A DNA stretch of 64,000 nucleotides, taken from Pseudopedobacter sp965218985 (GTDB lineage Bacteria > Bacteroidota > Bacteroidia > Sphingobacteriales > Sphingobacteriaceae). Each line of letters begins with the position of its first letter. Positions within the stretch are counted from its first letter, which is position 1. Positions 1 through 8,058 of the stretch are shown piece by piece. Location of the stretch: NCBI GenBank assembly GCA_965218985.1, contig CBDCMP010000006.1, positions 186,001 through 250,000 of the forward strand, read 5' to 3'. Position numbers and translations under genes: made by a program. The notes below the pieces were generated by a model that did no database searches, was not told where the DNA came from, and worked only from the letters and a program-made list of their open reading frames with translations.

Positions 1-343
1 CGGAATTATTGAGATAAGGAATTACCGCATCCAATTCTATCCTTTTCTGCAAGAAATACCTACCTCTTATTTCTGTGGTGCGGTAAACTTCATAATCTCC
101 TTCTACACCATTATGTTCGCCGGGAGGGAAGTTGGTTTGGTCACTCTCTGGAAAGAAAGAAGCACCTGAAGGGAAGAAATGCTGATCCTGACCAAAGTAG
201 CCATTATAAGATCTAAAGCGATAAAAAATCCCGAAACTGCTTTGGTTGTCATAAGGAGTAATCCCCATAAAACAGCCGCAAATATCGCAAGCAAAAGATT
301 TTGCACTGAGAAATAATAAAAATATAAGGAGTTTAGTTTTCAC
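1..343 (-). CDS. Partial secreted CxxCxC protein (cut by window edge)
   Basis: The gene reads leftward off the window and only its first 114 codons are present. The start is GTG, because an in-frame TAA lies just upstream and no ATG is available. It overlaps the stop of the upstream peroxidase gene by 11 bp, which argues for translational coupling in one operon. Residues 1-18 form a hydrophobic signal peptide ending SFA, followed at once by CDICGC (Cys19, Cys22, Cys24), a likely metal or thiol site at the mature N-terminus. The rest is rich in aromatic residues and Gly and could be the start of an outer-membrane barrel. I do not recognise the family. Its position after MbnP- and MbnH-like genes suggests a role in copper or other metal handling. 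Confidence 0.7.
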   Translation of the reverse strand, partial: MKTKLLIFLLFLSAKSFACDICGCFMGITPYDNQSSFGIFYRFRSYNGYFGQDQHFFPSGASFFPESDQTNFPPGEHNGVEGDYEVYRTTEIRGRYFLQKRIELDAVIPYLNNS

Positions 344-1343
344 TGAATTTTTGGTTTTTTAAAAATGTATGATCTGTCAATGTTTTTAAAAAGGCGATGA
401 TATCCGCTTTGTCTTGATCTGTCAAAGAAAGTTCTTTCAGCAATGGATCTAAATTTTTATTTGTTTTAATCCCATTTTGATAATGATCTAGCACCTCTTC
501 CAAATTTTTAAACCTTCCATCATGCATGTACGGGCGGCTTACTTCCACATTTCTCAATGTAGGGACTTTGAATTTGCCTTCATCAGCCGGCAGTTCGGTA
601 ATAGTTGCTCTTCCCAAATCATAGCTCGTTAAATCCAACCCGTTGTTTCTAAAACTGTTGTCGCTGAAAAGAGGTTCTTTATGGCAGTTTTCACATTTTT
701 GCCGGAACAATTGCAAACCACTGTTTTCTTGAGTAGTGAACGCTAATTTGCCTTTTTTCATTTGATCATAGCGGCTATCAGCTGAAACCATTGTTCCGGT
801 GAATTGTGCCAATGCCTTCAATATTTTTTGGGAGGTAATCTCATCACTGTCAAAAGCTCTTGCGAATTTTTGCTGATATTCCGGCTTGTTTTTTAGATAG
901 TTGAGAATGTTGTTAAGCTCATTTCTCATCTCACAACTATCTGTCAATGCGTTTAAGGGGGCTACTTCCAGGTTTTTTACACCGCCATCCAAAAACAGGT
1001 TGTCTTTCCAAATCAAGTTGAAAATGACCGGAGCATTTCTTTTGCCAAAGCAATTGTTAACCCCATGACTGGTGGAATGGTCTAAATTGGCAAAGCCCGC
1101 AAATTGTTGATGACAAGTGCCACAAGAAACAGTGCCATCCACAGATAAACCTGGATCATAAAAAAGCATTTTTCCCAGTTCAAAGCCTCGCTCGGTGGGC
1201 TGATTATTTTGAAAAGTATAAACAGGCTCAGGAAAACCATCAGGAATCTCCACCTTTAAATCATGGTTTGTTTGCCCATCCTTGGAACAGGAAATTGCAA
1301 AGACAACCAAAGCAAGGAGCATAAATACGATTAGTTTTTTCAT
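333..1343 (-). CDS. Di-heme cytochrome c peroxidase / MbnH-like lipoprotein
   Basis: This is a 336-residue di-heme protein of the bacterial cytochrome c peroxidase/MauG family. A lipoprotein signal ends at Cys19 (AISC). Two c-type haem motifs are visible, CGTCH (residues 74-78) and CENCH (217-221), and PYMHDGRF at 271-278 contains a candidate Met axial ligand (Met273). It follows an MbnP-like gene. In characterised MbnP/MbnH pairs the MauG-like MbnH oxidises a Trp of MbnP to make a copper site, so this one may modify its neighbour rather than detoxify peroxide. A 109-bp inverted-repeat element separates the two genes. The start is an ATG directly preceding a standard signal peptide. Family membership is secure; the MbnH-like role is inferred from context. 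Confidence 0.9.
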   Translation of the reverse strand: MKKLIVFMLLALVVFAISCSKDGQTNHDLKVEIPDGFPEPVYTFQNNQPTERGFELGKMLFYDPGLSVDGTVSCGTCHQQFAGFANLDHSTSHGVNNCFGKRNAPVIFNLIWKDNLFLDGGVKNLEVAPLNALTDSCEMRNELNNILNYLKNKPEYQQKFARAFDSDEITSQKILKALAQFTGTMVSADSRYDQMKKGKLAFTTQENSGLQLFRQKCENCHKEPLFSDNSFRNNGLDLTSYDLGRATITELPADEGKFKVPTLRNVEVSRPYMHDGRFKNLEEVLDHYQNGIKTNKNLDPLLKELSLTDQDKADIIAFLKTLTDHTFLKNQKFSEN

Positions 1344-1355
1344 ATCCTTTAAATA

Positions 1356-1464
1356 ATGAGGCTGTCTCGAATGGCCTTGTCATTCCATACTTCACATCAA
1401 ATTCCTTCGCAATTACATGCTGAAACAATTTCAAATGACAATGATCTTTTAAGACAGTCTCAAT
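1356..1464. repeat. 109-bp inverted-repeat element between mbnP-like and peroxidase genes
   Basis: The ends are imperfect inverted repeats: AATGAGGCTGTCT at the left and AGACAGTCTCAAT at the right. A second nested pair, TTGTCATT (1377-1384) and AATGACAA (1434-1441), is perfect. The whole unit could fold into a long interrupted hairpin. There is no ORF in it. It fills the gap between two genes of one apparent operon, so it would be transcribed. It could be a small non-autonomous transposon or an mRNA-processing/stability hairpin. Confidence 0.55.
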
Positions 1465-1469
1465 AAATT

Positions 1470-2228
1470 TTAGTTATGGATATGGTCTAAACTGAACATT
1501 CCCTGTGCATAATTATTGGCGATGAGTAATGCAGGGCTTCCGCCATGCATAGAATTGTATTGCGCAAAAGAAATGTCTGTAGCACCAGAGAACATTTTAG
1601 CAACATCTACTTTAAAATGCATTTGCGGGGCTTTATCAGTCCTTATCCTTAAAACATTTGGATCAATACTGAAAGTTACTTTTCTTATTGCGTTTACCGT
1701 TGCAGAAGCTCCTCCGATATGGAATACCAACTGATGATTAGCTTGTGTGGAAGCGGGAGAGGTGCCTTCCATTTTCACAAATACATATCCCGAATTCCAA
1801 GTCCAAAACATGCCCATTTCAGGAGCTAAAGTACCTGTTTGCGCACCTGCAAAATTCCTTGTAGAATCCACCCCGATGGTAAAACTGATTTTGGCATAAT
1901 CTCCGGCAGGCACCTTGCTCAATTCTGGAGCGAAACTTGCGCTTTGCGATTGATCTACCAAGAAATAATTTTCAGGTGCTTTGTAAACAGAACCATCTTC
2001 CCTTGTCAATTCTACATTGGAAACATAATATTTAAAGGTGCTCACATTAAATGCTTCGCCCTTTGCATTGGTGTAATTTTGAGTATTGAGCACTAAATCT
2101 GTATTTCCAACTACATTTTCAAATTCAAATTTAAGCGTACCCGATCCAGCGATTTCTGGGGCAGTATCTTTTTTACATGCACCCAAAAATAGCGCAGCTA
2201 TAGCCACAAGGCCTAATAATTTTTTCAT
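1470..2228 (-). CDS. MbnP-like copper-associated lipoprotein
   Basis: This 252-residue protein has a lipoprotein signal ending LGAC (Cys18). The beta-rich body matches what I know of the MbnP family: an N-terminal strand around residues 31-40, and the segment FWTWNSGYVF at 141-150 with two close tryptophans (Trp142, Trp144). In studied MbnP proteins a tryptophan in such a region is oxidised to kynurenine by the partner MbnH and helps bind copper. The C-terminus ends in a His-rich tail (DHIHN). The next gene downstream is the di-heme MbnH-like peroxidase, the expected partner. No methanobactin biosynthesis genes are seen nearby. The likely location is the outer or inner membrane facing the periplasm. 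Function is inferred from family and neighbour. Confidence 0.8.
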   Translation of the reverse strand: MKKLLGLVAIAALFLGACKKDTAPEIAGSGTLKFEFENVVGNTDLVLNTQNYTNAKGEAFNVSTFKYYVSNVELTREDGSVYKAPENYFLVDQSQSASFAPELSKVPAGDYAKISFTIGVDSTRNFAGAQTGTLAPEMGMFWTWNSGYVFVKMEGTSPASTQANHQLVFHIGGASATVNAIRKVTFSIDPNVLRIRTDKAPQMHFKVDVAKMFSGATDISFAQYNSMHGGSPALLIANNYAQGMFSLDHIHN

Positions 2229-2289
2229 TTTTTTTTGTTTGATGTCAATAATAAAGTCGAACCCCGCTAAACGAGGTTTTTTTTATAGA

Positions 2290-2661
2290 TCAAACCATTG
2301 GAGGGGGATGGAAAATAGAGGAATAATTGTTGGCTTGGTAATGATTATGATAATCAAAATGATGTTCTAATGGCACATTATTGAAAAAGATGATATTTAA
2401 AGAAGCGGTCAGCATGATTTGTTGGAACAGATCTTTTTGAGTTTTTTTCTCTTGAGATTGTTGTTTTTGTTCAGCCTCAGCTATCTTTCTGCTTAAAAAG
2501 CATTTTCCATTACAATGTAATTCTGGTTTATTTTTATTGACACAAAGGTTTTGAGCGATGTAATCTTTATTCAATTCGTATCCCGCAAAGTAAAAAAGCC
2601 TGGTAAAAGTTGAGCAGACTATTAAGAGAATCAGAAATATGCTGGATAAGCGTTTCAACAT
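2290..2661 (-). CDS. Small secreted Cys/His-rich protein, unknown
   Basis: This is a 123-residue protein of unknown family. Residues 1-27 form a hydrophobic N-terminal segment. The middle has Cys/His positions typical of a metal site (LCVNKNK, then LHCNGKCF), followed by a Gln/Lys-rich helix. The C-terminus is rich in His and Asn (EHHFDYHNHYQ) and ends in FHPPPMV. It is the first gene of the minus-strand cluster with the MbnP-like and peroxidase genes. A near-ideal promoter lies only 7 nt upstream of its ATG. The His/Cys content and context suggest a periplasmic metal-binding or metal-sensing role. That is an inference. Confidence 0.65.
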   Translation of the reverse strand: MLKRLSSIFLILLIVCSTFTRLFYFAGYELNKDYIAQNLCVNKNKPELHCNGKCFLSRKIAEAEQKQQSQEKKTQKDLFQQIMLTASLNIIFFNNVPLEHHFDYHNHYQANNYSSIFHPPPMV

Positions 2662-2668
2662 GCTGCCA

Positions 2669-2700
2669 CAAAGATACTGTTCATTTCAACAAGAAACAAA
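2669..2700 (-). promoter_or_regulatory. Bacteroidota-type promoter of the metal cluster, probably leaderless
   Basis: On the minus strand TTTG (2700-2697) is followed after 20 nt by TATCTTTG (2676-2669), matching the Bacteroidota -33 TTTG / -7 TAnnTTTG consensus. Only 7 nt separate the -7 box from the ATG at 2661, so transcription should start at or next to the start codon. Confidence 0.65.
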
Positions 2701-3144
2701 TCATCTTCTCCAAAAAATATAGTCGGTCATGGGCACCTTTGCTCTTTCCGCTTTTAATAATTGGACAATTTGCCCTCGGTGATAAGTGCCATGATTGACA
2801 AGGTGAGTTAAAATATCTTTCAAACAGTTTTCGAACGAAACTCCTTTAGAGTTTTTGTAAGTGACGGTTTGTTCAAAATCCCCATCATTCAATTTTTGAA
2901 AGTAATTCTTCATTCCTTCCACATTTTCGATCATCAAACCTTTAAGGTCTTTGTTTAATACCCAAGTATCGATTTGCTGGCCAGTATCTAAACACCTGGC
3001 TAACCATATTTTTTGGGCATTTAGTATATGGGAGAACAGCAATTCAATTTTAGGATTCTCAAGAGGAGCCAATTCCATACATTCCAACACTTGGGCATTA
3101 GCCCAGGCATCGTATTCAAACAATTGCATAAAATGATCTCTCAT
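2701..3144 (-). CDS. DinB family protein
   Basis: This 147-residue four-helix-bundle protein belongs to the DinB/YfiT-like family. The metal triad typical of the family is present: His39 (in FSHILNAQ) and the pair His118 and His122 in HLVNHGTYHRGQ. Members are cytoplasmic metal-binding proteins, some acting as thiol-dependent transferases or hydrolases; the substrate here cannot be told from sequence. The ATG lies 10 nt downstream of the stop of the aminotransferase gene on the same strand. I see no promoter of its own, so the two genes are probably cotranscribed. Confidence 0.9.
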   Translation of the reverse strand: MRDHFMQLFEYDAWANAQVLECMELAPLENPKIELLFSHILNAQKIWLARCLDTGQQIDTWVLNKDLKGLMIENVEGMKNYFQKLNDGDFEQTVTYKNSKGVSFENCLKDILTHLVNHGTYHRGQIVQLLKAERAKVPMTDYIFWRR

Positions 3145-3154
3145 TCTTTATAAA

Positions 3155-4357
3155 TTAAGGATTAGTTCTTCCCGGATAAACTTTCAAAGCTTCTGCCAAA
3201 CAGCTCATCGCTTTTTTTAAATCATTGATATTTAACACATAAGCCATTCTCACTTCATTTTTACCAGCACCTTTGGAAGCATAAAATCCAGTGGCTGGAG
3301 CCATCATCACAGTTTGATTCTTATAAGAGAAATCAGAAAGCATCCATTGGCAAAATTTATCTGAATCATCTATGGGCAACCGGGCTACCACATAAAAAGC
3401 ACCGCCGGGATTTGGGCAGAAAACGCCCTCCATTGCATTTAAAGCACTCACTAATATAGTTCTCCTGGCGGTATATTCTTCATTTACTTTTTCAAAATAC
3501 TCATCAGGTGTGTCAACCGCCGCGGTGCCTGCAATCTGTTCCACCATTCCCGGACTTAGGCGGGCTTGTGCAAATTTTAAAGCCGTAGCTATCACTGCTT
3601 TGTTTTTAGTGATTAAACAACCTAACCTAGCTCCGCAGGCACTGTACCTTTTGGATACCGTATCCATCACGATCACGTTATCTTCCAGGCCATCCAAGTG
3701 CATGGGAGAGATGAATTCTTTTCCATCGTAACAAAATTCGCGGTAAGCCTCATCAGAAAATAGATAAAGGTCATGTTTTAAAGCTAAAAGTTTTAATGCC
3801 TTCAATTCCTCTCTACTGTATAGGTATCCTGTCGGATTGTTAGGGTTGCAGATAATGATGGCCTTAGTCTTTTTGGTAATCAATTTTTCAAATTCTTCGA
3901 TAGGAGGTAGTGCAAAACCATTTTCAATATAAGATAAAATAGGTTTTACCACAATGTCACTTTGGCAAGCAAAACCATTGTAATTTGCATAAAATGGCTC
4001 AGGAATGATGACTTCATCGCCAGGGTTTAAGCAAGACATCATGGCAATGGTAATGGCTTCAGAGCCACCTGTGGTCACCAAAATATCTGAAGGGGTGATG
4101 TTATAATTGAGTTTGTTGTAATAAGATGCCAGTTTAGTTCGGTAGCTTAAAGTGCCTTCGGATGCGGTATAAGCCCAAACCTTGAAATCAATGTTTTTAA
4201 TGGCATTCAACATCACTTCCGGAGTTTCGATATCCGGTTGTCCAATATTGAGATGATATACTTTTTTGCCTGCCAATTTTGCCTGATCAGCAAACGGAGT
4301 GAGCTTCCTGATTGGGGAAGCAGGCATGTGTACTCCTTTATTTGAAATTTTGGGCAT
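3155..4357 (-). CDS. PLP-dependent aminotransferase, class I/II
   Basis: This 400-residue fold-type I aminotransferase resembles aspartate/aromatic or alanine-type enzymes. Visible landmarks are NPNNPTG (171-177), SDEAYREF from residue 201, the PLP-binding Lys236 in SKRYSACGARLG, and the Arg244 region. The length is normal. It is cytoplasmic and should transfer an amino group between an amino acid and a 2-oxo acid; the exact substrate cannot be assigned. The start is ATG, preceded by the -7 box TAAGTTTG only 4 nt away, which suggests a leaderless mRNA. A DinB gene follows after 10 nt. Confidence 0.92.
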   Translation of the reverse strand: MPKISNKGVHMPASPIRKLTPFADQAKLAGKKVYHLNIGQPDIETPEVMLNAIKNIDFKVWAYTASEGTLSYRTKLASYYNKLNYNITPSDILVTTGGSEAITIAMMSCLNPGDEVIIPEPFYANYNGFACQSDIVVKPILSYIENGFALPPIEEFEKLITKKTKAIIICNPNNPTGYLYSREELKALKLLALKHDLYLFSDEAYREFCYDGKEFISPMHLDGLEDNVIVMDTVSKRYSACGARLGCLITKNKAVIATALKFAQARLSPGMVEQIAGTAAVDTPDEYFEKVNEEYTARRTILVSALNAMEGVFCPNPGGAFYVVARLPIDDSDKFCQWMLSDFSYKNQTVMMAPATGFYASKGAGKNEVRMAYVLNINDLKKAMSCLAEALKVYPGRTNP

Positions 4358-4361
4358 GTTG

Positions 4362-4369
4362 CAAACTTA
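4362..4369 (-). promoter_or_regulatory. -7 box of the aminotransferase gene, abutting the ATG
   Basis: TAAGTTTG on the minus strand fits TAnnTTTG and ends 4 nt before the ATG at 4357. No good TTTG was found at the -33 position, so the call rests on the -7 box and its placement. Confidence 0.45.
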
Positions 4370-4519
4370 ATGCTTATGATGTTAATTATAGGGTTATAAC
4401 GTATTTGTATCTAAATTATATAGAGTCTATTAGCAAATTTCACATAAAACCAGTACAACTATCTAATTATTTAGCATTTTAACTTTATGCATTTTGATTT
4501 TAGCTTTTATATAAGAATA

Positions 4520-5698
4520 TCAATGGTAAGAAAACTGGCCAAATTCGGCAGTGATGGTCACTTGTTTTTTATCAGATGCTTCCACTCTCCCAACAATTTG
4601 GGCATCAATACCAAATGATTTTGAGATGGAGATGATTTCATCTGCGTAAGCTTCATTGATGTAAATTTCCATGCGGTGCCCCATATTAAAAACTTTGTAC
4701 ATCTCTTCCCAATCGGTTCCGGATTGTTCCTGAATCAGTTTAAAAAGTGGAGGGACAGGAAAAAGATGGTCTTTTATGACATGAAGACCTTTGATGAAAT
4801 GTAAAACTTTAGTTTGAGCTCCGCCACTGCAATGCACCATTCCGTGGATTTTAGAACGATATTTGTCCAGCATTGCTTTGATCACCGGTGCATAAGTTCG
4901 GGTGGGAGAGAGCACCAATTTTCCGGCTGTGATTTCTAAATCATCATTGATTTTCACCCAGTCTGTCAAGGATTTTTTACCAGAGAAGATTAACTCATAA
5001 GGAACTGCTGGATCAAAACTTTCGGGAAATTTCTCTGCTATGGATTTATTGAAAACGTCATGACGGGCAGAAGTCAATCCATTGGAACCCATTCCTCCGT
5101 TGTATCCGTTTTCATAAGTTGCCTGTCCTGAAGAAGAAAGGCCAACAACCACATCGCCGGCTTGAATGGTACGATTGGAGATGATATCCGCTCTTCTCAT
5201 TCGGCAAGTGACGGTGGAATCCACAATGATGGTGCGAACGATATCACCCACATCGGCTGTCTCACCGCCCGTGGAGTAAATGTTAATTCCCATTGTTCTT
5301 AGTTCTGTCAAAATCTCTTCCGTTCCGTTGATGATTTCTGCAATCACTTCACCCGGAATCAGATTTTTGTTCCTTCCTATGGTCGATGACAAGAGAATAC
5401 GATCAGTTGCTCCAACACAAAGCAAATCGTCTAAGTTCATGATGATGGCATCCTGAGCGATTCCTTTCCAAACAGATAAATCACCTGTCTCTTTCCAATA
5501 AATATAAGCTAACGAAGATTTCGTTCCGGCACCATCGGCATGCATGATGTTACAATAGTCTGGGTCGTCACCTAAGATATCAGGGATGATTTTACAAAAA
5601 GCCTGAGGAAAAATTCCCTTATCTATATTCCTGATCGCGTTGTGTACATCTTCTTTCCCGGCAGAAACGCCACGCTGGTTATAACGATTATCACTCAT
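4520..5698 (-). CDS. purM: Phosphoribosylformylglycinamidine cyclo-ligase (AIR synthase)
   Basis: This is a 392-residue PurM-type enzyme. It converts formylglycinamidine ribonucleotide to aminoimidazole ribonucleotide using ATP in purine synthesis. The N-terminal ATP-grasp-like AIRS domain shows the conserved MHADGAGTKSSLAY segment near residue 54 and the Gly-rich TGGETADVGD region; the C-terminal AIRS_C domain follows. The open frame extends upstream to a TTG at 5707, but that TTG is the last part of a promoter -7 box (TATCTTTG). The ATG at 5698 (MSDNRYNQRG) is therefore the better start. The gene stands alone, with glnN upstream on the same strand ending in a strong terminator. Confidence 0.93.
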   Translation of the reverse strand: MSDNRYNQRGVSAGKEDVHNAIRNIDKGIFPQAFCKIIPDILGDDPDYCNIMHADGAGTKSSLAYIYWKETGDLSVWKGIAQDAIIMNLDDLLCVGATDRILLSSTIGRNKNLIPGEVIAEIINGTEEILTELRTMGINIYSTGGETADVGDIVRTIIVDSTVTCRMRRADIISNRTIQAGDVVVGLSSSGQATYENGYNGGMGSNGLTSARHDVFNKSIAEKFPESFDPAVPYELIFSGKKSLTDWVKINDDLEITAGKLVLSPTRTYAPVIKAMLDKYRSKIHGMVHCSGGAQTKVLHFIKGLHVIKDHLFPVPPLFKLIQEQSGTDWEEMYKVFNMGHRMEIYINEAYADEIISISKSFGIDAQIVGRVEASDKKQVTITAEFGQFSYH

Positions 5699-5704
5699 GG
5701 TTTG

Positions 5705-5739
5705 CAAAGATATTAAAAAGGTTGCAGGTAGAAAGCAAA
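5705..5739 (-). promoter_or_regulatory. purM promoter, probably leaderless
   Basis: The minus strand has TTTG (5739-5736), a 23-nt spacer and TATCTTTG (5712-5705), then 6 nt to the ATG. The spacer is at the long end of the accepted range. The initiating nucleotide should fall at or beside the start codon. Confidence 0.55.
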
Positions 5740-5826
5740 GGGTTTAAGGTTGTTGAATTTTTAAGATTTTGTGTTAGACGGAGACGTAGCTTATTGTAAT
5801 AAAGCTTGGAAAGTTGGATTGAAACC

Positions 5827-5860
5827 AAAAAAAAACCGTTTCTTTTTGCAGAAACGGTTT
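5827..5860 (-). terminator. Rho-independent terminator of glnN
   Basis: A perfect 10-bp stem (5833-5842 with 5851-5860) encloses an 8-nt loop. On the minus strand it is followed by a run of nine T (5835-5827). It lies 24 nt past the glnN stop codon. Confidence 0.9.
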
Positions 5861-5883
5861 CAATTTTAAATGTGCTTTAAGCT

Positions 5884-8058
5884 TTATTTAATGAATAGCA
5901 ACTCTCTGAATTTTGGTAAAGGCCAGATATCATCGTCAACCAATAATTCTAATTTATCCACGTGGTAACGAATTGGCTCAAAATAAGATTTGACTTTCTC
6001 GTCATAAGCGATGGATTTTTCGCGTGTATCTTCAATAACGTTGGCTAATTTACGTTCCTCAACCATTGCTTCCACATTATCTTTAATGAAGCTCACATGC
6101 TCTGATATTTGTTTGATGATCATCATTTGAGCTGCATAAGCGTCGTCTTTAAGGCCTATATCTTTTAAGCCTTTAACATTTGTCACCAAAGCAGTTTGAT
6201 ATTTGATTGCACTAGGGATGACTACATTTGTAACCAATTCACCAATCACTCTGGCTTCAATCTGCAATTTTTTATAATATTCCTCTAAAAGGATTTCATG
6301 GCGGGCATGAGCTTCTCTCACTGAGAAAACACCAGTCTCCTGGAATAATTTAGCTGACTTGTCGCTTATTAAAGCGTCTAAAGCTTTAGGAGTGGTTTTA
6401 ATGTTAGATAATCCACGATTTTCAGCTTCAACGGCCCACTCATCACTATAACCATTTCCTTCAAAACGGATTGCCTTAGATTCTTTGATGTATTTCTTGA
6501 CCACAGTTAAGATGGCCACATCTTTTTTATCTCCTTTTTTAATCAGTTTATCTACATCGGCCTTGAATTTGATCAATTGGTCAGCCATGATCATGTTCAA
6601 AGTGGTCATTGGGTTAGATGAGTTTGAAGAAGAACCAACGGCTCTTAACTCAAATTTATTTCCAGTGAACGCAAATGGAGAAGTACGATTTCTATCGGTG
6701 TTATCTAATAGTATGGTAGGAATTTTAGGAATACTATGCCACATGGTGCTTTCTTCCTTAGCTTTTTTGCTGATTCTTGATGTTTCAATCTCATCCAGCA
6801 CATCATTTAATTGGCTACCCAAAAAGATAGAGATGATTGCCGGAGGTGCTTCATTGGCTCCCAAACGATGGTCATTATTAACTGAGGCAATTGAGGCTCT
6901 TAATAGATCCGAATGTTCATAAACCGCTTTGATGGTGTTCACAAAGAAGGTAAGGAACATCAAATTGTTTTTAGGGGTTTTTCCTGGGGAAAGTAGATTT
7001 TTACCTGTATCAGTGATTAGTGACCAGTTATTGTGCTTGCCAGAACCGTTGATGCCTGCGTAAGGTTTTTCATGTAATAAAACCTTAAAATGGTGCCTTT
7101 TAGCAACTTTGTCCATTAAATCCATCAATAACTGATTGTGATCTATAGCCAAGTTGATCTCCTCATAAATAGGGGCACACTCAAATTGAGAAGGAGCAAC
7201 CTCATTATGACGGGTTTTTAAAGGAATACCTAATTTTAGGGCTTCAGTTTCCATGTCTTGCATGAAGGCCACCACTCTTTCTGGAATTGATCCGAAATAG
7301 TGATCTTCTAACTGCTGGTTTTTTGCAGAGGAATGTCCAAACAGCGTTCTACCCGTTAAAAGCATATCTGGCCTTGCATTGAATAAGGCAAGATCCACCA
7401 AGAAATATTCCTGTTCAATTCCTAAAGAGGAATTCACCTTGTTGATGCCTTTATCGAAATAATGGCAAACATCCACGGCAGCTTTATCTAAAGCAGACAA
7501 TGCTTTTAATAGAGGTGCTTTATAATCCAATGCCTCACCGGTATAAGAAACGAACACTGTTGGAATGCATAATGTCTTTCCAAAGATGAATGCCGGGGAC
7601 GAAGGATCCCAGGCGGTATAGCCTCTGGCTTCAAAAGTGCTTCTGATTCCGCCGTTGGGAAAACTTGAAGCATCTGGTTCCTGTTGTGTTAATGCGTCTC
7701 CAGAGAATTTTTCAACAGCTGTCCCGTCAGGGGCAGGTTCGAAAAAAGAATCGTGCTTCTCTGCTGTTGTACCCGTTAAAGGTTGAAACCAGTGCGTATA
7801 GTGAGTCACGCCTTTGCTCATTGCCCATGATTTCATGGCGGATGCTATGTGCTCGGCTATGTCTCTTTCAATAGGCGTTCCCTTTTCTCCTGCATTTACA
7901 ATTGCTTGAAAAGCCTCCTTAGACATATAGGCCTTCATTTTTGTTTTATCAAAAACATTGGAGCCAAAATAATCTGAGATTTTTGCAGATGGTACTTTCA
8001 CTTCGGGAATTGTTCTTCCCAATACTGATTGAAGTGCTTGAAATCTAATTGTTGACAT
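5884..8058 (-). CDS. glnN: Glutamine synthetase type III
   Basis: This 724-residue enzyme has the length and motifs of type III glutamine synthetase, the large form common in Bacteroidota. It joins ammonia to glutamate with ATP. Visible landmarks are THWFQPLTG (88-96), LGIEQEYFL (212-220, metal-binding Glu residues), RHNEVAPSQFE (283-293) and GINGSGKHNNWS (335-346). The protein is cytoplasmic and forms large oligomers in known cases. It is divergent from an ammonium transporter gene across a 486-bp AT-rich region, so the pair forms a nitrogen-assimilation locus and is probably co-regulated by nitrogen supply. The start is ATG and the gene ends in a strong terminator. Confidence 0.96.
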   Translation of the reverse strand: MSTIRFQALQSVLGRTIPEVKVPSAKISDYFGSNVFDKTKMKAYMSKEAFQAIVNAGEKGTPIERDIAEHIASAMKSWAMSKGVTHYTHWFQPLTGTTAEKHDSFFEPAPDGTAVEKFSGDALTQQEPDASSFPNGGIRSTFEARGYTAWDPSSPAFIFGKTLCIPTVFVSYTGEALDYKAPLLKALSALDKAAVDVCHYFDKGINKVNSSLGIEQEYFLVDLALFNARPDMLLTGRTLFGHSSAKNQQLEDHYFGSIPERVVAFMQDMETEALKLGIPLKTRHNEVAPSQFECAPIYEEINLAIDHNQLLMDLMDKVAKRHHFKVLLHEKPYAGINGSGKHNNWSLITDTGKNLLSPGKTPKNNLMFLTFFVNTIKAVYEHSDLLRASIASVNNDHRLGANEAPPAIISIFLGSQLNDVLDEIETSRISKKAKEESTMWHSIPKIPTILLDNTDRNRTSPFAFTGNKFELRAVGSSSNSSNPMTTLNMIMADQLIKFKADVDKLIKKGDKKDVAILTVVKKYIKESKAIRFEGNGYSDEWAVEAENRGLSNIKTTPKALDALISDKSAKLFQETGVFSVREAHARHEILLEEYYKKLQIEARVIGELVTNVVIPSAIKYQTALVTNVKGLKDIGLKDDAYAAQMMIIKQISEHVSFIKDNVEAMVEERKLANVIEDTREKSIAYDEKVKSYFEPIRYHVDKLELLVDDDIWPLPKFRELLFIK

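Noticed and set aside
103..306. Minus-strand 67-codon ORF
   Set aside because: It is in the wrong frame. The GTG-started frame over the same bases has a signal peptide and a CDICGC motif and runs open to the window edge.
2260..2284. Hairpin AACCCCG/CGAGGTT followed by eight T on the plus strand
   Set aside because: There is no plus-strand gene to terminate, and on the minus strand the hairpin has no T run and one weak pair. It may slow transcription between the 123-residue ORF and the MbnP-like gene, but I do not call it a terminator.
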